NCBI RefSeq assembly: GCF_001039355.2
Contig: NW_019775630.1
Span: 1-28,565, forward strand
Length of the DNA: 28,565 nucleotides
Direction of reading: 5' to 3'
Source: Lingula anatina
Taxonomy: Eukaryota > Brachiopoda > Lingulata > Lingulida > Lingulidae
The position numbers and the translations under genes were made by a program. Of the stretch, positions 11,301 to 21,868 are shown piece by piece (the stretch's first letter is position 1; each line of letters opens with the position of its first letter). The notes beneath the pieces were generated by a model. It did no database searches and had not been told where the DNA came from. It saw only the letters and a list, made by a program, of their open reading frames with translations.

Positions 11301-11773
11301 AACCACTGGCTCTTGGCCCGGTAGAGGCGCTACTGAACCAGCGAGGGAGGCCCACAGCGTTCCGATGGGACATTTTATGAGGGTGACATTTTTCAGTAGG
11401 GTGTAGGCGAAGTCACACTGCCAGTAATAGGCACAGTCAGAGTCTGCGACGTAGGCGACGCCTTGTGACACGTCTCTTTTGTCAACCAGGCATCGTTGCT
11501 CGACTTCATCTAGAATTACATGCATGTGAGGATAGTTTTAATTCATAAGATATTTTTATCTAAAATAAATGCCATAAATATTGTAACTCGGGAATGTATT
11601 TTAATGGATATTTTGTACTCACTATCAACACTATAAAAATGGATCTAAAAACTTAATTACTTGTCAGGTCCACATCGATTATAAAATTTACTGGTTCTTC
11701 AAAACTTACCCCTCGATAAATGAGCAGCATAGGTAGCGCCGAGCAGAACTAGGCACACTATTATGATCTTCAT
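4627..11773 (-). CDS. Copy B: secreted chitin-binding/LamG-like protein (complete, nine coding exons)
   Basis: Coding exons, 5' to 3': 11710-11773, 11225-11509, 10581-10631, 9199-9342, 8199-8333, 7858-8060, 6833-6944, 5433-5557, 4627-4713; total 1206 bases, 401 residues, all introns GT-AG. Signal peptide at residues 1 to about 16 (MKIIIVCLVLLGATYA). Peritrophin-A/CBM14-like module at about 28-114 (Cys 28, 47, 53, 68, 92, 95, 103, 114; C4-C5 spacing longer than usual). Pro-rich linker at 117-133, a Cys-bearing segment at 134-181 and a LamG-like domain at about 185-395 (FNGTGGLQIPYF, VTWDGKTLILTVYAGG, GSYSGNICLLFFTDKL). Sequons lie at N62, N161 and N224. The module pair is known from mollusc Pif/BMSP-type shell-matrix proteins, so extracellular matrix or biomineralisation is likely but inferred. 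Pentraxin-like or other ConA-fold assignments for the C-terminal half are alternatives. It is an intact paralog in a head-to-tail array. Confidence 0.9.
4998..4998. other. Ambiguous base (N)
   Basis: The sequence holds an n in intron 8 of copy B; it does not touch an exon. Confidence 0.99.
5321..5383. repeat. (TA)n microsatellite in copy B intron 8
   Basis: About 31 TA units, about 50 bases from the exon 8 donor. Confidence 0.95.
5433..5557 (-). CDS. Copy B exon 8, LamG-like C-terminal strands
   Basis: 125 bases, phase 1 to 0. Two Cys (SIVC, NICL) and GSYSGNICL shared with copy C. The middle is two codons longer than in C. Acceptor ATTTCAG, donor GTAAGC. Confidence 0.86.
6121..6261. mobile_element. 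Small TA-flanked MITE in copy B intron 7
   Basis: A 137-base element (6123-6259) between TA dinucleotides. Its ends CAACACTGGTCAAAAAGG and CCTTTTTGACCAATGTTG are near-perfect inverted repeats; the right end also carries a tandem duplication of AACCTTTTTG. TA duplication fits a Tc1/mariner-type parent. It is non-coding. Confidence 0.75.
6833..6944 (-). CDS. Copy B exon 7, LamG-like core
   Basis: 112 bases, phase 0 to 1. Codes VIVTWDGKTLILTVYAGG, matching the typical LamG turn where a W-x-G-strand reads 'v.y.dg..l.lyvdG'. Acceptor TTGCAG, donor GTAAGC. Confidence 0.88.
7137..7206. repeat. Short minisatellite in copy B intron 6
   Basis: About four imperfect units of roughly 20 bases built on CCCCTGACCTGATGTTAAGG. 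It is not seen in the matching intron of copy C. Confidence 0.8.
7318..7843. mobile_element. Foldback PIF/Harbinger-like MITE in copy B intron 6
   Basis: A 520-base element with about 158-base inverted arms (7321-7478 and 7683-7840) around a loop of about 200 bases. It is flanked by TAA at 7318-7320 and 7841-7843, a TWA-type 3-base target duplication typical of PIF/Harbinger elements. Ends are GGCTTC...GAAGCC. It accounts for most of the size difference between this intron and its copy C counterpart. The loop holds a 46-codon frame at 7528-7668. The superfamily is inferred from the target site only. Confidence 0.78.
7528..7668 (+). pseudogene. 46-codon frame inside the foldback element
   Basis: Starts MAVAVALKNVFVDF, continues with an acidic QQQDEGDEE stretch and ends WQAMRQRR before TGA. 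The hydrophobic-acidic-basic order resembles the N-terminus of Harbinger-type transposases, so it may be a remnant captured in a deletion derivative. It is too short to prove; it could be chance. Confidence 0.3.
7858..8060 (-). CDS. Copy B exon 6, LamG-like core
   Basis: 203 bases, phase 1 to 0. Begins GLQIPYF and includes WVTAAVF and VVVQNPLG, conserved with copy C, which has one extra codon. Acceptor TTTCAAG, donor GTAAGT. Confidence 0.88.
8199..8333 (-). CDS. Copy B exon 5, start of LamG-like domain
   Basis: 135 bases, phase 1-1, ending in the LamG-type strand leading to FNGTG. Its 3' half is almost identical to copy C even at silent sites. Acceptor ATTTCAG, donor GTAAGG. Confidence 0.88.
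8349..8392. repeat. (AT)n microsatellite in copy B intron 4
   Basis: About 21 AT units beginning 15 bases upstream (coding sense) of the exon 5 acceptor. Confidence 0.94.
9199..9342 (-). CDS. Copy B exon 4, Cys-bearing segment before LamG
   Basis: 144 bases, phase 1-1. Four Cys (KKC, FSCG, RCGC), shared in position with copy C, and an N-glycosylation sequon before FSCG. Acceptor ATTCCAG, donor GTAAGT. Confidence 0.87.
9640..10500. other. Inserted sequence in copy B intron 3
   Basis: This intron is about 1.24 kb in copy B but about 0.37 kb in copy C. The extra sequence contains repeated AAAATGGCCGCC motifs (about 9835, 10002, 10014). No coding frame or terminal repeats could be recognised; it is probably an unclassified transposon remnant. 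Confidence 0.45.
10581..10631 (-). CDS. Copy B exon 3, Pro/Thr linker
   Basis: 51 bases, phase 1-1, coding PPPVPTTMEPPPPLGD. Acceptor ATTTCAG, immediately 3' of the (TATAA)n repeat; donor GTAAGT. Skipping it would keep the frame. Confidence 0.88.
10637..10767. repeat. (TATAA)n/(TGTAA)n microsatellite at copy B exon 3 acceptor
   Basis: A TATAA array that passes into a TGTAA block (about 10703-10740) and back to TATAA. It sits a few bases from the splice acceptor, as in copies A and C. Confidence 0.93.
11225..11509 (-). CDS. Copy B exon 2, peritrophin-A/CBM14-like module
   Basis: 285 bases, one codon shorter than in copies A and C; the indel is in the loop between Cys4 and Cys5. All eight Cys and the NVT sequon are conserved. 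Acceptor TTCTAG, donor GTATGT, phase 1-1. Confidence 0.9.
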
Positions 11774-11779
11774 TGTGAT
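11710..11779 (-). CDS. Copy B exon with start codon
   Basis: ATG at 11773; 64 coding bases encode the signal peptide and the first residues of the mature protein. It begins at 11779 after a GCTTGCAG acceptor, leaving six bases of 5' UTR. The donor is GTAAG, phase 1. Confidence 0.88.
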
Positions 11780-12236
11780 CTGCAAGCAAAAAAGGTCTAT
11801 GACATTTCTACGATCACCTATCTTCACTGAAAGAGAAACTGTTTTTTTTTCATTTTCTAGAACAGATGTATGAAAGCTACCGCCAAAAGTGCATTTGGAT
11901 TGCTGTTACACTTTCAGTACCTATTGAATTTTTAATTATTTTTTCTAGTTTTACTAAAACGGCAATAATAATTCTACAATCAAACTACTTAATTTAAGCA
12001 AGTAAGTATACGTGCTGCACTGACATAATTTGAAATAGCGTACTCATTCCAAAAAATTTGCAGCGTTCATTATTCTCCATTTAACCAACATTGTTGTGTA
12101 CAGAATACGAAATCAGCTCATAATAATTTTCCCTTTCATTAGGGTGAGGATACATTGCCCCCACCAATATCCTTATAAGTAAAGGCCGAAAGTACCCTAC
12201 TACCCCCCTCTTTCCTCCAACTCCCCGTTCACCAAC

Positions 12237-12355
<119 letters not shown>

Positions 12356-12427
12356 CAGGGAGAACCCTAGAAAGGATAGCCTTATGGTGGAGGCCTCAGT
12401 TTGCCTGGTCTAAGTATTTCTCCTTAC

Positions 12428-12498
12428 CTTTCAGCTGTGAACCCGTCCACGGTCAGGAAGCAGTGTGATAGTCTAACGGGGCGTCTCACCTCTTTCAT
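12428..12498 (-). promoter_or_regulatory. Copy B promoter and untranslated first exon
   Basis: Same layout as copies A and C: initiator TATCACACT with a likely start near 12466, then a 39-base untranslated exon ending GCTGAAAG|GTAAGG at 12428. At the TATA position (12492-12498), 32 bases upstream of the start, the sequence reads ATGAAAG instead of ATAAAAG, a change expected to weaken TBP binding. Confidence 0.65.
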
Positions 12499-12764
12499 CC
12501 TCCTCTTCGACTTATTCAAGAATGAACGATTTAAATATTTACAGCATTTATTTACGTTATTCAAAAACTGGGAACGTCGCCATGGCTGTTCAAAGACAAA
12601 CAAGGGCGGTTAAAACCCATTACAATTGTTAATTTCAAAGTAATTAATGCAGTATTTTAAAATAATATCTTTTTGGTTTGGGCATATGCTTCTTGTAGCT
12701 GAACGCGCATGCGCCAGTAGTGTTAAAGCAAAAAACATCCCTTCGAATTTTAAAGATTATATAA

Positions 12765-13185
12765 CATTAACTAAAATTGAGCCTACTACAGGTAGTTGTA
12801 ATGTATTTTTTTTCACATAGAGAAACACTTTTTTCAATGAAACATTGAATTTTCATCAATCCAGTACTGAGTGATATGAACATGAATGTCTACCTTGGTA
12901 TCCACACCGCAGTACGAATTATTGCTACAGTAAAAATGAAAATGCATGTTGTTACGTTTAAAGTAGGTTTCATAAACAGAATATTTGCATTGCATATTGC
13001 GCATGGGCGAGATAATGGGATGGGCTTTTCATCCATTAATAAAATGGATTATGGTATAATGCATATTTCGAGGCTATATGTATTTTTTATGCACACGTAT
13101 AAAGCGTATCCTAATCAGTTGATTATTGTGTAACTCCACGTCAGTGCCATAAAAAGACCGCAATTCAAATTTTTATGGAAACTGT
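12765..13185. repeat. Local upstream repeat, unit 1
   Basis: Similar to 13560-13990, to part of 15898-16075 and to 23955-24400. Shared landmarks, in order, are a GAAAC-ATTGAATTTT block, GTGAACATAAATGTCTACC, a TTCATAAAC block, TTTTTCATCCATTAAT and TATGTATTTTTTATGCACA. No coding frame is shared, so it is non-coding repeat or duplicated upstream DNA. Confidence 0.7.
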
Positions 13186-13309
13186 CTGGTGTATGTGTGT
13201 GTGTGTTGGGGGGAGGGGGGGGGGGCGTCAGCTTCACATTATCGGTCTGTGATTCGTAAAAAACGGACCTTCTCTTCAAATAATCCTGGATCTGCACGTG
13301 CGTGTGTGT

Positions 13310-13359
<50 letters not shown>

Positions 13360-13540
13360 GATGTTTATGTGTATACATGTATGAGAACGTGCGCAAGAGG
13401 GAGTGTGTGTGTGTGTGTGTGTGAGATAGTTATACATACTGTATATGCTTATACCTGTACAACATAGAGAAAGAGAGGGAGAGAAGTGTGTATGCGTGCC
13501 TGTGTGTGAGATAGAAATAAAGGGGGGGGGGAGCGAACGA
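13186..13540. repeat. TG/AG-rich simple-repeat tract upstream of copy B
   Basis: Long (TG)n and (AG)n runs plus G-runs, low in complexity. A matching tract follows the same upstream repeat at 24410-24745 near copy C. Long open frames here are artefacts of the repeats. Confidence 0.9.
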
Positions 13541-13559
13541 AGCAGGCGATGCAAATTCA

Positions 13560-13990
13560 ATTAATAATTTCAAAGTAAAAAATGCAGTATTTAAAAAGAT
13601 ATGAAACTTTTTATGAAAGATTGAATTTTCTCCAATTCCTTGCACGCTATAGTGAACATAAATGTCTACCACGGTATTTCCTAACTGCAGTAGAAATGAA
13701 TGATACGATAAAAATGAAAATGCGTGTTGTAACATTAAAGGCTGCTACAGACTTCATAAACTAAATATGAACTTTTTTATTGCATATTGAATATTGGCGT
13801 GACAATAGGATGTGTTTTTCATCCATTAATATTATTTATTATGGTATAATACAGGTTTTGGACGCTAAATGCATTTTTATGCACATGTATTAAGTTTTTC
13901 ATAATCGGTTGATTATTTTATAAATCAACGTCACCGCCTTTAAAAGAAGACCGGTATTTGAATTCATATGGGAACTAGCTATGTGTACAC
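13560..13990. repeat. Local upstream repeat, unit 2
   Basis: Second copy of the unit at 12765-13185, in the same orientation, separated from it by the TG/AG tract. Confidence 0.7.
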
Positions 13991-14009
13991 GTACACGCAC
14001 ACCACCTCC

Positions 14010-14901
14010 TTAAGCCTCGGTCACAAACGGACGCACGAATTTCAGGATCGTTCGTCCCCTGCGATTTTTGGGTGTTGCGGAGGCCGTGAAAGTCGTAGAG
14101 GTAGAGGAAAGTCTGCCTTGCGAGTCGCAAGGGCCACATGAGATGTCTTTTCAAGCAGGGACACTAATTGTAAGGAGCGATGGCCGTGGAAATTGTACTC
14201 ATTTCATGAGTTTGTCTTGCTTCCTGTGTACGTGGCACACACTCACCACTAACAAAAGTAGTGCCCTTTTGCGTCACATCCTCTTGCTTCACACTTGCCT
14301 CACACGTTTGTGGTGACGTACTGAAGGCGTATGTCAGTTTTGCTTCCTGTTCTCCTCTTCTTTCTTCTTCCTCCTTCCTTTTTTCTACTACGTAAGCTTC
14401 TTTCTCTTGCCTTTTGGAGGCATGTTAGAAACTAAATTGAGCAAAAATTTGAAAAATTTGAAAATTGTTGTACACGTTACACGGTGGACGTTCATTGTAA
14501 AGACACGAGCGTGCGTCATTAGCACGCCTTTTATACACAAGGTGTGTGGGTGATGCACGTGCGGTGTGCTCTCAAATTTGTTCGTTAGTTGTGAGGGCGT
14601 TGTGAGCCTTACTCAACACGCAAAGGGCACTTGCTCCATTGCTTGAGACCTGAGTCTTGCACAACGTGCGTCTCTCTTGCTAACTCAGTGCGAGGGTAGC
14701 AAGTTACGCTTGCGGCCTCGCTGTTCGCAGGCTATTAGTAGAATTTTTTGGACATGTCCAACATCCTCCGTACGTGCTTACGGGCTGTCTGCAAACTCGA
14801 AATTGCGTAAGAAGGACTTGCGTTGGACGTGAGATTCTGCGCAAAATTTGGACGCAAACAGCCCGTAAGAGCCCGTACGGCCGGTTGTGTCCGAGGCTTT
14901 A
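14010..14901. mobile_element. Candidate PIF/Harbinger-type non-autonomous element, 886 bases
   Basis: TTA flanks 14013-14898 on both sides. Ends AGCCTCGGTCACAAACGG and the reverse complement of AGCCTCGGACACAACCGG are inverted repeats with two mismatches. An inner inverted pair (TTACGGGCTGTCTGC / GCAAACAGCCCGTAA) lies near the right end. No transposase was recognised. A short minus-strand frame from 14423 starts MPPKGKRKKLT and stops at once. Higher GC than its surroundings marks it as an insertion. Family placement rests on the 3-base TWA-type duplication alone. Confidence 0.7.
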
Positions 14902-14949
14902 TTGAGGCACTTTGGCGTGCGTGCGCAAACGCGCTCGTCAGGAACTCCT

Positions 14950-15890
14950 AAATATTTAATCTTAATTGTAGCTTCTTCGGTATCAGTAGATATTTGAATA
15001 TCGAAGGTGTTGAGCTCAATGCGCTAGTGTGTCAGGAACTACATGAATGTAGTAAATAGGTGATTTTATTTAGGCTTCTTCGGTAAAAAATGATAGATTT
15101 GAATTTCATACATTTAAGTGTGGTGCTCACGAAGTTAGTGCGTCAAATATTGCATCTTTAATACTGTCATTGTGTATAAAGTTAAGTTAGTGACTGATAT
15201 GGAAAGAATTGAGCTAGCATTCTTGGAGACACGTCTAGTGTAGTACATGCTCTATATGGGAAGTAAACATCATTTATAGTTAGAGACTCTACGCGGGGCT
15301 TGAGTTCGTTCACTTTTATGTGTTAACCCGTGTATATGTAGATACCAAATCTTGGACGTTTTAGCATCAGTTGTAAACGATCGTGAAAGATTTAAATTAC
15401 CTTAAGTTGAAAACTGATCGGAACTTAACCCGACACGGTGATGTTTCTAACGTAGAGAAAATAGTTTATGCAGAATTGAATTTTGACGTAATCCCTCGCG
15501 CAGTGATGTGAACTCGATTTTATGACGGTACATCCACGACTCTGCCATGACCAGTGTAACGAAACTGAGGGTCCGAGTAACAGAAGTTCCGCCCTCCATT
15601 TAGTTATTAGTCCGCTGGGAACCGTAGTCCGTTCCTCGTTACTTTGTACAGGTGACGTTCGTGCTATATACTAACCACACTACTCCGACTAAACCTAATC
15701 TGTACTAATAATATGGGACTCCCTTATGCCCCTTATCGAAAATCCCTTAGAATAGTACTATTCTATACAGCTGTGTCTACGTTCATGCTTCCAGAAAAAA
15801 TACACAATCCACTTTTTTTTCTGCATAGTATTGCTGGATTTACCAAAACAATCGCAAGAATCAAGGAAGGCAAATAACGAATGCCCATGG
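14950..15890. other. Intergenic stretch without recognised gene
   Basis: No gene or RNA recognised. About 15470-15530 weakly resembles part of the local upstream repeat. An 18-base perfect palindrome (TAGAATAGTACTATTCTA) lies at 15748-15765. Confidence 0.5.
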
Positions 15891-15897
15891 CCAAAGA

Positions 15898-16075
15898 CTG
15901 ACAGGTGATTTAACGTAATGTATAACTTCATAAACCAAATGTGGGTTTTTGCATAGCATATTGCATGTGGGCCAAACACTAGGGTGGGTTTTTTCATCCA
16001 TAAATCAAATTTATACGTTTTTTTTGACGCTGTATGTATTTTTTGATGCACACGTATAAAAAGTATAGTACATTT
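15898..16075. repeat. Local upstream repeat, partial third unit
   Basis: Matches the second half of 12765-13185: a TTCATAAACCAAATGTGG block, TTTTTTCATCCATAAATC and GATGCACACGTATAAA. The first half is absent or very diverged. Confidence 0.65.
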
Positions 16076-16206
16076 TTGGTCAAAGAGGATGTGTCACTTT
16101 TAGTCCTTATGAGTTTATGTTTACAAATAATCGCATATTAGCTGTTAAGCCTTTAAATTGTGTTTTTATCCATAACCACATTTACCTGTGTTACAACCCA
16201 AGACTG

Positions 16207-16256
16207 TTGTAGTTGATTGTGTTGGTTGATTGTGGTAGTTGATTGTGTAAGTTGGT
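16207..16256. repeat. Short tandem repeat of GTAGTTGATTGTGTTG
   Basis: About three imperfect units. Confidence 0.75.
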
Positions 16257-16279
16257 ACAACCGGATGAAAGCTTCCAAT

Positions 16280-17020
16280 GTTGGTAAAAGGACAAAAAAA
16301 CATTAAGAATACATTAAGAAAAAAAGAGAACTGAACTTTATCATAGTCGTATTGATATTACTGACATGTACATATAAAATGGGTGTGTACTGTTGCTGAA
16401 AACTGTTCACGAGATTGGAGATACCCTGGAAGTCGAGATTGGAGGGTTCAATTGAATGACGTTGACTATAAATTAAATTTAATAAAATGTTCATAGAAAT
16501 TTTTATTCAACTTTTTTGTTAGAATATAACACCTGTAACATGACTTGCGGTAAAGTAAGGCCATTATACTGCTGAAAATATTGATATTTTATTTAGTGGG
16601 AGTAAAAACTGGCCGTACAATTTCAAAAAAGTTATTTTATCAGAACGTTGCAACAAATCACGCAGACGAGAACTGTGAGCAAGTGTGTTGTCATGATGCA
16701 TCCTGTAGTCACCCCTGATGTCACCACTTGAAAATGGAGTGAGATTTCAATTAAATATGTCACGATCATTGGCTTCACAGACGCTGAAACCTTTTAATCG
16801 ACACGGGCATTTTTGCTTGGGAATCGATAATTTTGTTTTCCTCTCGATAGCCAAATGAGTGTCCGTGGACATGTTGGAAAAGCCTCTTGGAAGAGTTTGT
16901 GTAGGGTCTGTCAAGGTTTTGGGAGCGTTCCATTACCATTGTTTTTAAGGTTATACATTCCGGAACACAGCCCTGTAATGGGTCCATTTACCATAACATT
17001 TTCAACACTGGAAAAGGTTG
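16280..17020 (-). pseudogene. Decayed Tc1/mariner-like transposase piece downstream of copy C
   Basis: On the minus strand around 16640-16800 one frame reads FSSGDIRGDYR followed by MHHDNTLAHSSRL, the form of the second catalytic-Asp motif (hhDNa.aH) of IS630/Tc1/mariner transposases. A stop codon interrupts it just upstream, and the DLNPIE part is missing. The same sequence recurs at 26745-27610, so the insertion predates the duplication that made the C and D units. It is non-functional. Confidence 0.6.
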
Positions 17021-17138
17021 AGTGACATATTTGGAATTTTGATTGGAGGAGGAATTCTCCCTTTCAGTCGGCATCTTGTAAGTTGCTTCAGTATCTAGGC
17101 GCCGCTGAATAAAACAAATCACTTTCTTACTCAGGTAA

Positions 17139-17162
17139 ACACACACACACACACACACACAT
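17139..17162. repeat. (CA)n microsatellite
   Basis: About 12 CA units downstream of copy C. A shorter one lies at 17264-17278. Confidence 0.9.
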
Positions 17163-17309
17163 ACCGAAGAAAGAAATTAATCAAAACGCACAAGTTAGTT
17201 TGAAATGCTTCACACAATTCATCTCTCCCTCTCACAACACACCCTGCGCAAAAGACAAATATACACACACACACACACTGTATACCGAAGAAATTGATCA
17301 AAACGTACA

Positions 17310-17310
<1 letters not shown>

Positions 17311-17345
<35 letters not shown>
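17311..17345. repeat. (TC)n microsatellite
   Basis: About 17 TC units just beyond the copy C poly(A) signal. A shorter TC run lies at the matching place in copy D (27818-27831). Confidence 0.9.
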
Positions 17346-17348
<3 letters not shown>

Positions 17349-17401
17349 ACACACTGCACAAAAGTTAAAAAACACAAACAGTATTTCTAATGCTTCTAAA
17401 G

Positions 17402-17407
17402 TTTATT
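17402..17407 (-). terminator. Copy C poly(A) signal AATAAA
   Basis: AATAAA on the coding strand, 275 bases after the stop codon, in the same context as in copies B and D. Confidence 0.75.
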
Positions 17408-17681
17408 CACAATACCTGTGTTAAACACAGGACGTTAAGTCTATTGTACTACGAACAAAACGTTCAAAAGTTAAGAGGTCGTCATCGTAAAATCAAAATT
17501 CTTGCCAGCAACAAGAAACGTTTTAAACACGCCCGCGTTTTGTCAGGAATCACGTTCTACATCCGATTATCAAAAATCATCATTGGAACTTATGAGTCCT
17601 ATGTATTGATGTTCTCTTCGCAGAACGAGATTATCGCCTTTTCTCGCTTTGCTGGGGGTCTGTTGTCATTATATCCACCAA
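17402..17681 (-). other. Copy C 3' UTR
   Basis: 280 bases, highly similar to the copy D 3' UTR and clearly alignable with copy B. A plus-strand open frame across it is not kept in D and is not a gene. Confidence 0.7.
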
Positions 17682-17768
17682 TTATCCAAAAGGTGGTCCA
17701 ACGTAATCAAGGAGGATGTCGGCCTTGATAGCATCAGGGTTATCATACCGTTTGTCGGTAAAGAAGAG
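17682..17768 (-). CDS. Copy C last coding exon
   Basis: 87 bases including TAA. Begins LFFTDKRYDNPDA and ends DYVGPPFG. Confidence 0.88.
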   Translation of the reverse strand, partial: LFFTDKRYDNPDAIKADILLDYVGPPFG

Positions 17769-19853
17769 CTGAAAATAGATGAATTAAAGTTAAAAGACAG
17801 CACATACATGTACCTTTAAAGGTGAATATTGGTTGGTGAATTTGAAATTTGTTTTTTTTTTCTCATCAGACGTACGTACCGCAGTTGGCTACTTGCCAAT
17901 TTACCACTCATCCTTCAACCCCCTCAACCAGTATACTGGGCGACTTTTCTGATTTTTTTTTCTTTTTTTTTTTTTTTGGGAACTGGAACTGGCATCGCTG
18001 TGGTCATATGAAGGAGGCACAAGCATCGATTTTGTAGCAGAATGAATGCTCAATGATCGGCCATTTGTCGGCACGTATAAAGTTTTTTTTTTACTCTCAA
18101 ACGGGGCCGTACTACGGGACACAGAAAAGACGCCGTCTATTGTACAGGGGCTTCAATTGCGAGGGCAAAATACACTGGTAAAATACATTTTGAACAGCAA
18201 AACGCGAAAAAAAAACATGAGTCAACCATGGACCATACTGGTACGTATCATAATAAAAATTCCTCCTTGTGTACTGTTTTTATTTCTCTTGCATTACCCG
18301 AGAAAAAATGTATCTACCCCCCCCCCCCCCAAGAAAAACCATGGGTCTGCAATTGACTAGTATGTAGTAAATGTATATATTCACCAAACAAATATTGCCA
18401 GAATAGCTTCCGGGTAGAGCTGGATCATCGTCGAATGGCCACGGCACGTAACCCACGAATAGCGGCTGTGCTGGTAAACAGACGATAGACCATGGGTAAT
18501 CGACTGAAATAATATGTTGAAACTGATAGATTACTGATAAATACGATGCTTAATTAGCAGCATACATGTACAGCTGAAAATAATGATGAAAATAATGAAA
18601 AATAACATGAACAGCATGCATAACTGAAAATGGCACATTTTGCCATTTAGGCCTAGGTTACATGTTATAATTTGATCACTGTTTGACATTTGCTCCACTG
18701 GAGTTACAATGGTCCTTTTCCACTTAACACTATTAATACATTATTAATTGATACTTATTGCTAACCCATTATCATAATTCTTTCATCAAGCCATTGAAAT
18801 GGTGATCAATAATAGAGTTCCATTAGAAAGAGACGTTGGAGATTACAATTTAAGTTTGTCAGTTTAATGTAGGAGATAGATAATTGTTTAGTAGTTAAGT
18901 TATTGTCTGTTAGATTTAGTATATAAAAGTTAATGTAATTTCTTACTCTAAGAGCAACTTCATAATGTAATAACATGAAATGTCACATCTAAGATAAGAC
19001 TCAATAATTAAACCATGCGTACCATTTGATACCGTAACAGAGTTCACGTACAAATTGCCGCCGGCGAATACGGCGAGAGTTAATGTCTTCCCGTCCCATA
19101 TCACGATCACCAGTATATATCCGCCCCCGGGTGCCTGGAATAACACAAAATTCTTAGTACACAGTCTCCTCTTTTAATTAGCTATTCTATTGTTAATTAC
19201 TTAAAATTTATTATTTATTTATATTTTAATTAATTGTTCAATCCATGTGTATTTATGTTTATTCAATAGTGTTCACATTGCACTTATGCGCTACCAAAGA
19301 CAAAATGAATAGATAAACTAAACAGGGAGATGGTATAATGTACTGTTTAGAGGATATGGCCCGGACCTTTTAAGTCACGCCCAAGTCATAGAGATGCTGT
19401 CGACGAAATGTCTAATCTCTCTAACACTTAATGAATAATGTACAAAGAAGCACTACTTCGCAAATTAAACAATAAAAATTATGACGTACCAACAAACATA
19501 TAAAATACAATTCATTAAGTGAGATATCTGAATGAACGCACGTGAACTGAGACTGTCAAGGTTTCTTCCCCGCCCAAGGGGTTCTGGACAACTACAGACG
19601 CCTTGACCCAATCATTATCATATATAAAGATGGTAATGCACTCGTAAAGAATAGTGGCATTCTGTGGCGGATCTCTGTTGAAGACAACAGCAGTTACCCA
19701 GCTTTTCCTAGGACGCATGTTCTTAAAGTATGGAATTTGAAGTCCGCCTTAAAAATAAGAGATCATTACAAACTGTAGTATTTAAATCGTATTGATAATT
19801 CATGCTAAGGCCTTATAACATAATAAACAAATTAAAATTAAATGCATTTTGAA

Positions 19854-19896
<43 letters not shown>

Positions 19897-21828
19897 ATAG
19901 ATTAATTAATGATTTGTAATTTATGATTGTGTTAATAAAATCCAATCTAGAAAGATTAAAAAAGAAGATATCCCATACCTGTTCCGTTAAACTCGGCGCA
20001 TCCTGGTTCTATTACCGACAAACCTACTGTGCCCACTGGTTCATTGGCGGCGTAAAGTCTGTTTTTGTACGAGTTCAAGTTCACATCAAAATTCCACCGA
20101 GCTGGAAACTCAGCTAAAATAATAGTAGAAATAAATATATGAAATCATGGAGAAATGACCAAAATTAATTTTAATGAAATCTCACGTCAATCTTTATATA
20201 CATTCAAATCACTTCTTCAGCTATTAATCATCCAAACAAATGACGCATAGTTTAATTCAAACTAAACAAGAGAGCGATTCAAAGCAATTTCTCCAACGCA
20301 ACACAATAATATTTTTTTTCACAACAAATGGCCACCGAAGTGGGAATTCAACTGAAATAATAGCAGAAACATAATTTTATGAAAACACTGAGTGGTTGTC
20401 CTAAATAAATATATTGAAATCTCACATCAATCTTAATACAACCCTGAACCACTGCTTTTGTCATGAATTACCCGAGGAAGAGGTGGGGAAATGACGCACA
20501 TTGCATTTTAAATTGAACAAGAAATCAAATCAAGGGCAATTTTCAGACTGCGGAAATAATGATAAGAACCATTCTAAAATATAAGGAAACTTGAATTCAG
20601 ATGAAATTAAAACCACTCTTTGCCTTCCAAATTAAGTGACTTTCCTGAAATTTGCGTTACGCATAACTGGAAATGCCATGCTTATAATTCAATTCCGATA
20701 TCAACAACCTACTTCGTTGTCAGAAGTAATAAGGTATTTGTGATTTTGAATCTCTGGTGTAAAAATACAATCGGTCACTGTTGTTGTTTCCTTAATACAT
20801 CTTTTAAACGGAAAGCGGTAATCGAGTGCACTCGTTGAAAAACATATTCCAAAAAACTCACGTGCAGCCTCGCATTCACATTTTTTAAAATTAAAGATGA
20901 GATGTCCACAGCTGAATGTTTCATTCGCTCCCCAATACCAAACTTCGCTTATTTCTCCTACGATTTCTTGGAACACCATATTCTGAGGTTCAAGTCTACA
21001 AATTTCTGGAATAATTTTAACATAAGAAAATAAATCTTCATAAATAACGCTTTAGTTGGGCCGAAAGAGGGCAGAACTGTAGCAGTTCCCGCCCAGACGG
21101 CACCAAGGGTAGTAAAGATGTCGTATAATGATCAAACACTACCTTAATATTTTTGGTTGTATTAGTTTAATGCTTTACACGTAAGTCTTTGGTGCAGACC
21201 AGATCTGTAAACGTACCCATGAGAATAGCTTACTCCTCTGCTTGAAACATCAATCAGTTAAAAGAAAATTATTTGAATTTTAAAAAGAAATTTACAAAAT
21301 TGCTAAATAAGTGCATGAGTACTGATAAATGTATGAGTTGGCTAAACGTTTCAGGGAAACAACATAAACTTACTGGGTCCAAGAGGTCGTGGTTTTTCCG
21401 TTGTAGTAGGGCCAGGCGTTGTGGCTTAAATATATAATATAATATAATATAATATAATATAATATAATATAATATAATATAATATAATATAATATTAAAA
21501 AAAGCATCCCGAGAGCACGAACCTCGAGGAAGGCAAAATGTAAATATTTTCATATTAAATGAAAGTTTGAAAAAATAATAATCGTTTTATCCTGTGCTAC
21601 TCCCCAGTAAGCAGTCAATATGTATTTTGTATTTATATATATGTTATAAAACTAAAAGTAGAGTAGAGAGCATGTAAACAATAAAGATTATTATTATTAT
21701 TATTATCATATATTTCAAAATTATTAAGAAACCCCGATAAAGCTAAATTGCCTAATCAATTTATTTTCTTTTAAATTATCTATACACATCTTAACTTTAT
21801 CACAACTATATTATCTTTTTTTCCAAAA

Positions 21829-21868
<40 letters not shown>

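Noticed and set aside
10914-11525. 203-codon minus-strand frame taken as one uninterrupted protein
   Set aside because: The part after the cysteine-rich module runs past a conserved GTATGT donor into intron 2; the downstream residues are not shared by copies A or C.
13115-13735. Overlapping minus-strand frames with THTHT and SLSLS
   Set aside because: Microsatellite artefacts in the tract upstream of copy B.
14068-14316. 82-codon plus-strand frame inside the 14013-14898 element
   Set aside because: No transposase motif and no sign of coding bias; treated as chance inside a non-autonomous element.
17390-17728. 112-codon plus-strand frame, and a similar one at 27928-28149
   Set aside because: It lies antisense over the 3' UTR and last exon of copies C and D. 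The frame is not kept between the two and no start or splice context supports it.
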